Source: CAYNSB01 sp964399625
Lineage (GTDB): Bacteria > Planctomycetota > Phycisphaerae > Phycisphaerales > UBA1924
Length of the DNA stretch: 48,567 nt
Direction of reading: 5' to 3'
Assembly: GCA_964399625.1 (NCBI GenBank)
Contig: CAYNSB010000030.1
Coordinates: 1 to 48,567 of the forward strand
The position numbers were made by a program, and so were the translations under genes. Within the stretch, counting starts at the first letter, position 1. The number at the start of each line of letters is the position of its first letter. The notes under the pieces are model-generated. The model worked only from the letters and a program-made list of their open reading frames with translations, had not been told where the DNA came from and made no database searches. Shown here one piece after another: positions 18,262 to 26,217 of this stretch.

Positions 18262-18638
18262 GTTCGGAGAGCAAGCGTCTGGTCCTGGTGGGGCACTGCG
18301 TGCCCGATTCGTTCATGCTCACGTCGGCGCTGGGGCGGGTGTCGCCTGGGCTCGAGATCGAACGAGCCAATGACCTTCAGAGCGCGATCCGAGCGTCTCA
18401 AACCTCCGACCTTCTGCTCGTGAATCGCGTGCTCGATGGCGAGTTTGCCTCCAGCGACGGGATCGCGCTCATCCGCTCGCTCGCGGGCGCGAAGGCCCGC
18501 CTCATGCTCGTGAGCAACCTGGAAGATGCGCAGGCGCAAGCACGCGAGGCGGGCGCGATGCCGGGGTTCGGTAAGGCCGCCGCGTACCAGGAGAGCACGC
18601 GAGAGGTCGTTCGTGCGGCTCTCCACATCGCCCCGTAG
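18258..18638 (+). CDS. Degenerate CheY-like receiver domain (pseudo-receiver)
   Basis: A 126-residue stand-alone protein with the alternating beta/alpha pattern of response-regulator receivers. Strand 1 (RLVLVGHCVPDS) has lost the acidic pair, and the phosphoacceptor position on strand 3 reads LLLVNRVLDG, with Asn instead of Asp. The Ser on strand 4 (MLVSN) and a Lys after strand 5 (GFGKAA) are kept. It is therefore unlikely to be phosphorylated in the usual way and may act by protein binding. The GTG start overlaps the tilS stop, and GGGAGG lies about 8 nt before it. No histidine kinase is nearby. The family call rests on pattern only. Confidence 0.6.
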   Translation: MSSESKRLVLVGHCVPDSFMLTSALGRVSPGLEIERANDLQSAIRASQTSDLLLVNRVLDGEFASSDGIALIRSLAGAKARLMLVSNLEDAQAQAREAGAMPGFGKAAAYQESTREVVRAALHIAP

Positions 18639-18673
18639 CCCGGGCGCGCAGTGGCTTCGGCTACACTCGCGGC

Positions 18674-19897
18674 ATGGACATCTGCGCGACGATCCCACTC
18701 AGCGAGTTCCGTGCCCGACGTGAGAAACTGCTCAAATCGTTGGATGGCGCGGTCGGCGTCGTCTTCGCGGGCGAGGGCAGCGGCGTGCTGCACGGCACGT
18801 GGGAACCCGACGCCAACTTCTACTACCTCACCGGGATTCGCGGCGAACCCGGGGCAGCCGTCGTGCTCGATCCTGCAAGCGAGGACCCCAAGCGTGCGTG
18901 CGTGCTGCTTCTCCGCCCGCGAAACCCCGAGATCGAGCGATGGGACGGGCTGCGCGACGAGTTGAGTGAGGGGCTCAAGTCCGCGACGGGCTTCGACACG
19001 ATCCTTCGAACCACCGCGCTGCCCCGTCTTCTCACCACGATCGCGCGAAAGCGTGCCCGCGTGGCGTGCCTGCACCCGTTCGCGGTCTACGACGCTCCGG
19101 TGTCGCCCGACCTGGCGGTGTTCCGCAAGGTCGCGGAGCGCGTCGTGGGAGTGAGGACCGAGGATCGCACAAATCTCCTTGCCTCCATGCGTGCGATCAA
19201 GAGCGAGCCCGAGCTCGCGATCCTGCGCCGCGCGTGCTCCGCGAGCGAGCAGGGCTACCGCGCCGCCGCCCGAACGATCCGCCCGGGTCTGGGCGAGCGG
19301 GAACTGCAGAAAGCGCTCGAAGACGCGTTCCTTCACGCGGGCGGTACGGGCACGGGGTACAACTCCATCGTCGGCTCGGGCCTCAACTCCACGGTTCTCC
19401 ACTACAACAGCAATCGCGGCACGCTTGCCGCGGGGGACGTGGTGCTCATCGACGCGGGCGCTCGCGTCGACGGATACACCGCCGACGTGACGCGGACGTT
19501 CCCGGTCTCGGGCGCGTTCACGACGGAGCAGCGCCGCGTGTACGACGTCGTGCTCGAGGCGCTCGAGGCGGGCACGCGCGCCGTACGGCCCGGTGTGCAC
19601 CTGCACGAGGTGGACGCCGCAGCACGAGAGGTCATCGCCCGCGCGGGGTACGCGGACGCGTTCATCCATGGAATCGGGCATCAACTGGGCATCGAGGTGC
19701 ATGACGCGACGCCCGACGGGCCGCTGCACGCGGGGATGGTGATCACGATCGAGCCTGGCGTCTATCTGCCCGAGCTGAAGCTGGGGGTGCGCATCGAGGA
19801 CGACATTCTCGTCACCAGCACGGGGCGCGAGAATCTCACCGCCTCGATCCCGCGCGACGCGGGCGCGATCGAGGCCCTCATGCGTGCGAAGGGTTGA
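18674..19897 (+). CDS. pepP: Xaa-Pro aminopeptidase (M24B)
   Basis: A 407-residue creatinase/aminopeptidase P-fold enzyme that removes an N-terminal residue ahead of proline. The pita-bread catalytic domain has all five dimetal ligands: Asp260, Asp271, His336 (IHGIGH), Glu360 (TIEPG) and Glu375 (RIEDD). The N-terminal AMP_N domain occupies about the first 150 residues, including DANFYYLTG, which is typical of E. coli PepP-type enzymes. It starts 35 bp after the receiver gene and ends 3 bp before the convergent sco1 stop. Cytoplasmic peptide turnover. Confidence 0.95.
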   Translation: MDICATIPLSEFRARREKLLKSLDGAVGVVFAGEGSGVLHGTWEPDANFYYLTGIRGEPGAAVVLDPASEDPKRACVLLLRPRNPEIERWDGLRDELSEGLKSATGFDTILRTTALPRLLTTIARKRARVACLHPFAVYDAPVSPDLAVFRKVAERVVGVRTEDRTNLLASMRAIKSEPELAILRRACSASEQGYRAAARTIRPGLGERELQKALEDAFLHAGGTGTGYNSIVGSGLNSTVLHYNSNRGTLAAGDVVLIDAGARVDGYTADVTRTFPVSGAFTTEQRRVYDVVLEALEAGTRAVRPGVHLHEVDAAAREVIARAGYADAFIHGIGHQLGIEVHDATPDGPLHAGMVITIEPGVYLPELKLGVRIEDDILVTSTGRENLTASIPRDAGAIEALMRAKG

Positions 19898-19900
19898 ACA

Positions 19901-20581
19901 TCAAGGACGCGGGCGCAGCTCCGCCGAAGCGGCCCGAGCCCGCTCCACGAGCCGATCGACGTCCTCCGGTATCGCGGACTCGAAGAACGCGAGCACGCGC
20001 CGATCGGGACCGACCAGCAGCAGCTTCGTGGGGTGGACCACGTTGCTCATGCTCGTGCCATCGGGCAACGGGATCTTGACGCGAAAGTCGTCCTGGAGCT
20101 CGAACTTGAGGGCGCTCTTGACGATCGCCTCAACGCCGGCTCTCTCGCCGCGCAGGAACGTCCATCGGGAGAGGTCGCAGTCGTGCTCCTTCGCGTACTG
20201 CTTCAGGCGGGCCACGCTGTCGCGCTCAGGGTCGACGGACACGCTCAGGAACCGCACCGGCGTGCCCGCGAGCTTTGCCGCGGCCTCGCTCATCGCGCTG
20301 GTCATGATGGGGCAGGCGTAAGGGCAGTGCGTGAACATGAAATCCACGACGGTGAGTCGCCCGTCAAGGATCGCCTCGGACTGCGCAACGCCGTCCTGAT
20401 CAACCATCGAGAACGCGGGGATGCTCAGCCCGATCGCGATGTCGTCGGGCGCTCCGGCTCGCCCCGCCGCGGGCGCGGGCAACACCATCGAGGGGCGGCG
20501 CGAAAGCGTAACAAGCCCAAACACCGACAGCGCAAGTCCCACAATCGCGACCACCATCACGGGCAGGATGAATCTCGGCAT
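19901..20581 (-). CDS. SCO1/SenC copper-delivery protein
   Basis: A 226-residue membrane-anchored thioredoxin-fold protein. Residues 4-26 form an N-terminal anchor. The copper site CPYAC (Cys86 and Cys90) with His183 in VVHPTK is complete, giving the canonical CxxxC...H arrangement used to load CuA of cytochrome c oxidase. The domain length is normal. It is transcribed immediately after ctaB (18 bp gap), which matches a shared role in oxidase assembly: CtaB makes haem O, this protein delivers copper. The oxidase subunits themselves are not in the window. Confidence 0.93.
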   Translation of the reverse strand: MPRFILPVMVVAIVGLALSVFGLVTLSRRPSMVLPAPAAGRAGAPDDIAIGLSIPAFSMVDQDGVAQSEAILDGRLTVVDFMFTHCPYACPIMTSAMSEAAAKLAGTPVRFLSVSVDPERDSVARLKQYAKEHDCDLSRWTFLRGERAGVEAIVKSALKFELQDDFRVKIPLPDGTSMSNVVHPTKLLLVGPDRRVLAFFESAIPEDVDRLVERARAASAELRPRP

Positions 20582-20599
20582 GGTCCTCGTCCGCGATCG

Positions 20600-21619
20600 C
20601 TAGAAAAGGCTTGTCACCAGCGTGAACCCGACCAGGCTCACAAGGAGCAGCGGCAGGTGCATGATCGAAGCAAAGAACATCCGCCGAGCATCCGCTCGCT
20701 CGCGCGTGCGAACCACCCTCAGCGCCAGCACGAAGTACGCGACGCCGGTGATCACCGCGATGATGCTGAACGCGGCCGCCGCCCCCGGGCGCATCCAGTA
20801 CGCCGGAGCAAGGGACACCGGCAGGAGCACCGCGCTCCACGCGAGCATCCACCGTGCCGTGCGCCGTCCATCGCCATCGACCACGGGAAGCAGGCGATGC
20901 CCGCCCCGCGCGTAGTCTTCCTTATACATCCATGCGATCGCCAGCGTGTGGGGCACCTGCCACACAAACAGGATCGCGAACAGCGTCAGCCCCAGCGGGT
21001 GTGCCAGCGAGACGAGTCCCGCTCGATCGCCCGCGATCGACGCGACGCTCGTCCAGCCGATCATGGGCGGGAGCGCCCCGGGCAGCGCGCCCACGAGCGT
21101 GGACCAGGGTGTCACCGGCTTGAGCGGCGTGTAGATGAGCAGGTAGGTCACAATCGTCGTGAGAGACACCAGCCCCGGCACGGGCCCGCACAAAAGGCAC
21201 AGCAGCGTCACCCCGAGCGCGCCCAGCAGCAGCCCGCTCAACAGAACCGTGCGCGGGCGAAGGGCGCCGCGGGGTAGCGGACGCGACTCGGTCCGCTTCA
21301 TGCGTGCATCGCGCTCCCGCTCCCACCATTGGTTGAGCGTGTTCGCGCCCGCCGATGAGATCGCGGTGCCCGCAAGACATCCGGCAAGGCAGATCCACGC
21401 GTCGTGCCACTGGGTTCGGAGCTGAGCCATCGCCATGCCGAACCCGACCGCCGATGTGATCGTGACCAAGCGCGTGATGCCGGGCTTGGTCGCTTCCAGG
21501 AGTGCGGCCGCACCACTCGGACGAGCCTTCTCGGGCACAATTACTTCAACAGGGCGGCGCAGCAATGCCGGGGCCGTGTTGCCGGGATGCGCGGGCTCGA
21601 TCGAGATCGGCGGGGGCAC
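20600..21619 (-). CDS. ctaB: Protohaem IX farnesyltransferase (haem O synthase)
   Basis: A ~339-residue UbiA-family integral membrane prenyltransferase that adds farnesyl to haem B. NTLNQWWERERDARMKRTESRPLP is the first Asp-rich prenyl-PP site, and YKEDYARGGHRLLPVVDGDG near the middle is characteristic of CtaB/CyoE. Eight or nine hydrophobic segments follow. The open frame runs 138 codons further upstream, overlapping the EEP gene. I place the start at GTG 21619, because GGAGG at 21629-21633 lies 9 nt ahead. TTG 21622 is equally possible with 6-nt spacing. It heads the ctaB-sco1 pair, 67 bp downstream of the EEP gene on the same strand. Confidence 0.93.
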   Translation of the reverse strand: MPPPISIEPAHPGNTAPALLRRPVEVIVPEKARPSGAAALLEATKPGITRLVTITSAVGFGMAMAQLRTQWHDAWICLAGCLAGTAISSAGANTLNQWWERERDARMKRTESRPLPRGALRPRTVLLSGLLLGALGVTLLCLLCGPVPGLVSLTTIVTYLLIYTPLKPVTPWSTLVGALPGALPPMIGWTSVASIAGDRAGLVSLAHPLGLTLFAILFVWQVPHTLAIAWMYKEDYARGGHRLLPVVDGDGRRTARWMLAWSAVLLPVSLAPAYWMRPGAAAAFSIIAVITGVAYFVLALRVVRTRERADARRMFFASIMHLPLLLVSLVGFTLVTSLF

Positions 21620-21686
21620 CAACGAGATCCTCCGTCGAGCGCCTACACGCTCGCAATCCCATCCTAGGTCCGCGGCCGACCGTTTT

Positions 21687-23045
21687 TCACGGCCGACTGG
21701 CTGGCGCGCGAACCCACAGGTCCATCCAAACCGGGGCGTGCGACCCGGCCGGCAGTTCGTCCAGCCTTTCCCAGATGCCCACGGATCGGATGCCAAGGTC
21801 CGCAGAAGGCAGAACGTAGTCCTCGCGTCGCCCGTCGCGCGTCGTCGCCAGGCGTGCCTCAGCCTCGCGCGGCGAGCCCACCCCGCCGCGTGATTCACGA
21901 GACGACGGTGCCTTCGTGTCCGGCGATGGCTGGGCGCGACCACCCGCGGCGTCCCGCGACGGAACGATGCGCGTGTTAACTCGCCCCACGGCGAACAGGG
22001 CCTTGGTGATCGGATCACGAAACGTCCGCTCATCGCCGGGCGCCGCGGACAGGTTGCCCGCGATCACGAACGACGAGCCAGGGTCGAGCCCGCCGCCAAC
22101 GCCCGCGTCGTCCACGACGTAGCTTTGCCCATCGATGTAATCCGCGAGCAACCGGATCTCATCGCGGTGCCGGCGGGCCCTCCGTTGCTCCTCATCCGCG
22201 CCGCCGAGCTCGATCGGAGTGGTGCTCATGACGTGAAGCACCGCGCCGTTTGGGAGTCTGATCGGCACATCAACGAGCACGCCCGAACACAGCCGAACCG
22301 CCTTCTCCTGCTCGGGGGTGAACCACGCGTGCGAGTTCGGTTCTCGCCCCGGTATGGAGGGCGCGGGCATGTAATCCCACGGCATCAGACGCACCGTTCG
22401 CACGCGAGCACGCTCCATCGTCAAGCGCCGATCGATGAGCACCGCAAGCCCTCGCTGCCCCGGGTACCACCCCGGCCCCCAGCAGTCGCCCGAGTACCGC
22501 GCCCGCGCGGTGGATTCCTCCGCCGTCGGTGATGCGGGGTCCGCGGGCTCCACCCAACTGGTCTCGATCGATCCACTCCGATCCAGGTCCATGCCGCTGG
22601 GCTGGCCCGAATTGGTCGCGGGCATGTAGGCCTCGAACAGCAGAGCGCCGACGTCCTGCCCCTGCGGGGTGGCGAGGTACTGGTCCGCGAAGCGCTGCGC
22701 GTTGAGCCCTGCTGCCTCGCCCTCCGGGCTGCCCGGTGCGCCGGGCTCATCTCGATCGAGCCCGCTCAGCACCAGGATATTGGGACGAAGGCCCTGAATG
22801 ATCCTCGCGAGCACGCGTAGCCGCGGCACGGAACCGGGATCGCGGAGCAACTCGGCCGTGCGCACGCCCGGCAGGTGGAACGTCGCCACGCGCAGCGTGA
22901 CCGCGCTCGCCTCCTCGTCTCCTTCGGGTGGACCCGCACTCGCAACCCAGGCGCTGCAGAGAAGACACGCCAGCGCGATACGCAAGCGCGCGGCAAGGCC
23001 CTCGCGCCTTTCAACTTCTTTCGTGCTGTGCGGCGTCCATGCCAT
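21687..23045 (-). CDS. Secreted EEP-fold (endonuclease/exonuclease/phosphatase) protein, catalytically degenerate
   Basis: A 452-residue exported protein with a signal peptide ending near WVASAG. The overall plan of the endonuclease/exonuclease/phosphatase family is visible: RVATFHLPG, RPNILVLSGLD, AGNLSAAPGD, RREDYVLPS and SHAPVWMDL. These correspond to TFN.., LLQEV/LNEFD, GDFN.., the DYV strand and SDH.PV. At four of these sites the usual catalytic residue is replaced (Asn to His, Glu to Gly, Asp to Asn, Asp to Ser), while the final His is kept. It may therefore be a binding protein rather than a phosphodiesterase. An inserted Asp/Gly-rich segment around 150-170 could bind calcium. Function unknown. 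Confidence 0.72.
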   Translation of the reverse strand: MAWTPHSTKEVERREGLAARLRIALACLLCSAWVASAGPPEGDEEASAVTLRVATFHLPGVRTAELLRDPGSVPRLRVLARIIQGLRPNILVLSGLDRDEPGAPGSPEGEAAGLNAQRFADQYLATPQGQDVGALLFEAYMPATNSGQPSGMDLDRSGSIETSWVEPADPASPTAEESTARARYSGDCWGPGWYPGQRGLAVLIDRRLTMERARVRTVRLMPWDYMPAPSIPGREPNSHAWFTPEQEKAVRLCSGVLVDVPIRLPNGAVLHVMSTTPIELGGADEEQRRARRHRDEIRLLADYIDGQSYVVDDAGVGGGLDPGSSFVIAGNLSAAPGDERTFRDPITKALFAVGRVNTRIVPSRDAAGGRAQPSPDTKAPSSRESRGGVGSPREAEARLATTRDGRREDYVLPSADLGIRSVGIWERLDELPAGSHAPVWMDLWVRAPASRP

Positions 23046-23071
23046 CGAGCAACCCTAGCGAGCCCGAAGGG

Positions 23072-24334
23072 CTAAATCAGCACGCTGGCAATCGCCGCGG
23101 TCATCCAACACGCCAAGGCCCCGGCGACCATCGCTCGAAGCGCGAGCCCCGCAATGTCCGAACGTCGATCGGGAGCGAGCGCCGACAACCCGCCGATCTG
23201 GATGCCGATCGACGCGAAGTTGCAGAACCCGCAGAGGGCGTACGTCGCGATCTGTGCGGCGCGCGGGCTGAGTGTGTGCTCCTTCATGTGCGCCGCCAGA
23301 TCGAGGTACGCGACGAACTCCGTGGCGATCAGCTGCGTGCCCAGCAGCCCTGAGTAGTTCCTTGCGTCCTCCGGGCCCACGCCGCAGAGATATCCGATCG
23401 GCGTCAGCACGACTCCAAAGATCTTCTGCAAGGACCACTGCTCGCCGAAGAGCGCCGCGAGCGGATAGTTCACCATCGCAAGCAGCGCGACGAACGCGAC
23501 GAGCATCGCCGCGACATTGAGCGCGAGACGCAGCCCGTCGCTCGCGCCCGCCGCCGCCGCGTCGAACAGGTTCCGCGTCGTCCGCTCGTCCGTCATCAGC
23601 GCGTGCACCGTCTCGGAGCGCGGCTGCTCCGTTTCGGGCATCATGAGCTTGGCGAAGACGATCCCTGCCGGCGCGGACATGACGCTCGCCGTCAGCAGGT
23701 GCTTGGCGAACAGCGCTCGACCATCGGTCGCGCTCCCGAACATGGCGCCGTACGCGTCCCCAAGAATCCCGATGTACGCCGCCATCACCGAGCCCGCGAT
23801 CGTCGCGAACCCGCCGGCCATGATCGTCGTGAGCTGCGAACGCGTCATTCCCGCGATGTACGGCTTGACGATCAGCGGCGCCTCGGTCTGCCCAAGGAAG
23901 ATGTTCGCCGCCGCGGAGAGCGCCTCGGCCCCCGTAATTCCCAGAGCTTTCCGCAGCACCCACGCCACAGCCGCCACCACGCGCTGCATGACCCCAAGGT
24001 GGTAGAGCACCGTCATCAGCGATGAAAAGAACACGATCACCGGCAGCACGCGCACCGCGAACACGAAACCCCACGGCCCCTTCACGTCGGCGAGATTCCC
24101 GAAGATGAACACCGTGCCCGCGTCCGCGAAGCTGATGACCTTGGTGATGACCTGCGCGATCCAGTTGACAAGCTGGACCACCGGATCAAACCGCAGCACC
24201 GCCACCGCGATGACAAACTGCAGCGCGATGCCCGCGATGACGATCCGCCAGCGGATCGCCGAGCGGTTCTTCGAGAGCACGAAGCCGATCAGCACGAGCA
24301 CGATGACCCCGCCCAGGCCCTGAAAGTGTTGCAT
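23072..24334 (-). CDS. nupC: Concentrative nucleoside transporter (NupC/CNT family)
   Basis: A 420-residue inner-membrane symporter for nucleosides. The CNT signature lies around GQTEAPLIVKPYI followed by GGFATIAGSVMAAYI; the GQTEAP loop forms part of the nucleoside and sodium/proton site. About eight to ten hydrophobic helices are present, plus NFASIGIQIGGLSALAPDRR near the C-terminus, which is another CNT hallmark. ATG 24334 is chosen over an upstream start in the same frame, because the extra 37 residues are charged and non-conserved. It is divergent from a uridine-kinase-like gene, which fits nucleoside uptake followed by phosphorylation. Confidence 0.93.
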   Translation of the reverse strand: MQHFQGLGGVIVLVLIGFVLSKNRSAIRWRIVIAGIALQFVIAVAVLRFDPVVQLVNWIAQVITKVISFADAGTVFIFGNLADVKGPWGFVFAVRVLPVIVFFSSLMTVLYHLGVMQRVVAAVAWVLRKALGITGAEALSAAANIFLGQTEAPLIVKPYIAGMTRSQLTTIMAGGFATIAGSVMAAYIGILGDAYGAMFGSATDGRALFAKHLLTASVMSAPAGIVFAKLMMPETEQPRSETVHALMTDERTTRNLFDAAAAGASDGLRLALNVAAMLVAFVALLAMVNYPLAALFGEQWSLQKIFGVVLTPIGYLCGVGPEDARNYSGLLGTQLIATEFVAYLDLAAHMKEHTLSPRAAQIATYALCGFCNFASIGIQIGGLSALAPDRRSDIAGLALRAMVAGALACWMTAAIASVLI

Positions 24335-24415
24335 CGAGAGAGAATACCGGACGGGCACGATCGCAGCGCCGCACGTCTTCCCTGTTGAACGCCCCCGGGG
24401 CGTACGCTCCCCGCC

Positions 24416-25033
24416 GTGGGCACACCCTGCACCATCCCCATGCACCAGGCCCGCGAAGCGATCGAGCGGATGGCGCGCGAATCGCGCGTGAGTAGCTCCC
24501 CGGGCGCGTTCGTCATTGGCATCACCGGACGCGTGGGCGCGGGCAAGAGCACGCTCGCGAGGTCACTCTCGCCGTGCATTCTCGCGACGGACGATTACCT
24601 GCCCGACTACGAGTTGATCCCCGAGGCCGAGCGCGACGACCCACGGCACGCGGACTTTGCCCTGCTTGGGGACAACCTGTCGGTTCTGCGAAAGGGCGGG
24701 GTTGCTCGCGTCCCGACGTGGTCGTTCCAGTCGCACAGCCGCGTGGGACATCGAGAGATCCGCTCGCACGAGCTGATCGTCGTGGAGGGGATCCATGCCT
24801 TTCACGAGCACCCGCGCGTGTCGCTGGATCTGGCAGTGTTCGTGGAAGCCCCGCCGGCGATCCGCTGGGACCGCTGGGAGTACCTCGAGGCAACAGGACA
24901 ACGTGGGTGGGGGGTTGAGAAGGCCCGCGCGTTCTTCCACGCCGTTGCGGAGCCGACGTTTGCTCGATACGAGCCGATCTACCGCGCTCGTGCGCACTTG
25001 ATCGTCGTGAACGACACGGGCGTGCCAAGCTAG
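24416..25033 (+). CDS. Uridine kinase-like P-loop phosphotransferase
   Basis: A 205-residue P-loop protein with Walker A GITGRVGAGKST (residues 35-46), followed by DDYLPDYELIP and LIVVEGIHAF (Walker B region), as in the uridine kinase/phosphoribulokinase superfamily. The length matches a small uridine kinase. The GTG start at 24416 is uncertain; ATG at 24440 is the alternative. It is divergent from the nucleoside transporter, with ~80 bp between the starts, so a joint salvage function is a reasonable inference. Pantothenate kinase-like or other small-molecule kinase activity cannot be excluded. Confidence 0.75.
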   Translation: MGTPCTIPMHQAREAIERMARESRVSSSPGAFVIGITGRVGAGKSTLARSLSPCILATDDYLPDYELIPEAERDDPRHADFALLGDNLSVLRKGGVARVPTWSFQSHSRVGHREIRSHELIVVEGIHAFHEHPRVSLDLAVFVEAPPAIRWDRWEYLEATGQRGWGVEKARAFFHAVAEPTFARYEPIYRARAHLIVVNDTGVPS

Positions 25034-25039
25034 GTGCTG

Positions 25040-25861
25040 TTACTCCTTCTCCAGCATCCTCAACTCATCGCGCAGGATCGCCGCCAACTCATAGTTCTCC
25101 TGCTCGATCGCACGCGCCAATCGCCCTCTCAGCTCGGTTTTCAGGCTGACAGGAAGCTTGGGCACGAGCGAGTCCCGCATCCCCTTAAGCATCTGCACCT
25201 CGCCGGATTGCTCGAACGCCTCGGCCTCGCCGTGCTCGGCGAAGTGCCGGCGAAGGGCTTCGAGTCCCTCGTCGATCGCGTGCAACGCGGCCTTGGGCTC
25301 GTTGTCCTTGATCGCCTGGCTCGCCATGGCGCGGGCCCGCATCATCATGATGTAGGGGCGGAACTGCTCGAGTGCGTCGCGGTCCTGCTCCGTCTGGGCA
25401 TGCTGAGCGCACAGGTCGAGCACGCGCAGGTTGCGGGTCGTGTCGCGGATCACGCCCTCGAAGTCCTCCAGCGCCAGCAATGCCATGTACCTGTGGTAGT
25501 ACATGACAGCCTCCGAGCGAAGGGCCTCGCAGTCATCGGGGCTGAGCGAGAATCGCTCGGGCGACTCGCCGCCCGTCTCGCTGGGCTCGCTCGCGGGTTC
25601 GCTCGCGTCGTCATCGCCCGCAGGCGCCCGACCCTTGCCCCCCGAACCCTGGGATTGGTCCAGACGGTCCTCGTAGTACTCCAGGAGGCTGTCGAACCCG
25701 TGCGGGCGCTGCCCGTCTGGACGCCCTTCGCAGTGCATCTGCAAGAGCCCCAGATCCAAACGAACCTGGATGCGAGGCTCGCCATCGTCTGCAGTTATCA
25801 GACGTACGTTGAGCTTCTCAGGGTCGTAGGGGAACTCCAAAAGCAGCTTGGAAATGTCCAC
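25040..25861 (-). CDS. UVR (UvrB/UvrC)-motif protein
   Basis: A 273-residue protein ending in a UVR-type motif (ELRGRLARAIEQENYELAAILRDELRML), the short helical hairpin that UvrB and UvrC use to interact; it also occurs in McsA and other proteins. The central part is helical with TPR-like spacing (YYHRYMALLALEDFEGVIRDTTRNLRVLDLC). A Gly/Ser/Asp/Glu-rich linker lies around 70-105. The N-terminal ~70 residues form an uncharacterised globular region. Proteins of this shape are common in planctomycetes and their job is unknown to me; a DNA repair role is not established. Divergent from the sigma factor gene. Confidence 0.75.
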   Translation of the reverse strand: MDISKLLLEFPYDPEKLNVRLITADDGEPRIQVRLDLGLLQMHCEGRPDGQRPHGFDSLLEYYEDRLDQSQGSGGKGRAPAGDDDASEPASEPSETGGESPERFSLSPDDCEALRSEAVMYYHRYMALLALEDFEGVIRDTTRNLRVLDLCAQHAQTEQDRDALEQFRPYIMMMRARAMASQAIKDNEPKAALHAIDEGLEALRRHFAEHGEAEAFEQSGEVQMLKGMRDSLVPKLPVSLKTELRGRLARAIEQENYELAAILRDELRMLEKE

Positions 25862-25887
25862 AGAAATGGATTCCGATCGGTTCGCGC

Positions 25888-25916
25888 TTCACAACTCTGT
25901 ACGCACGCATTATAGT
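25888..25916 (+). promoter_or_regulatory. Sigma-70 type promoter for the sigma factor gene
   Basis: TTCACA at 25888-25893 and TATAGT at 25911-25916 are separated by exactly 17 bp, a good match to the -35/-10 consensus in a region otherwise GC-rich. It points to the sigma factor gene and lies between it and the divergent UVR gene. A start of transcription near 25923 would give a leader of about 295 nt. Confidence 0.75.
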
Positions 25917-26217
25917 CTTTGATGCCAAAGGACCGTGTCGGCGGACCAATGCTTTGTCGGACGCGCAGGTAACTGCGTAAGGGCTCCGGTAAGCGTTGCG
26001 TCTGACGGCATAGGGCTCCCCATCGGAGCAGATGGCGGGCCCGATCGCGCATGGAATGCGGGATCGTCTTGCGGCGTCAAGGACCGGTTGACCTCTGACG
26101 ATGCAACCCCCGGCTCGGATGGCACGAACCGGGTTACGACGGATCGGGAACCGTCGTGGGGACTTTCGTCCAGCGGGCGCCCCTTCGGAAAGGGCGTTCG
26201 TTCAGGAGGGTGGATAG
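25917..26217 (+). promoter_or_regulatory. Long leader of the sigma factor mRNA
   Basis: About 300 nt without a credible gene between the promoter and the sigma factor ATG. A small frame that runs through it has no ribosome site and crosses the sigma start. Possible hairpins include GCTCC...GGAGC near 26012-26027 and CGCCC...GGGCG near 26179-26197, the latter close to the ribosome site. AGGAGG at 26204-26209 lies 8 nt before the ATG. No known riboswitch or ribosomal-protein leader consensus was recognised. Confidence 0.45.
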
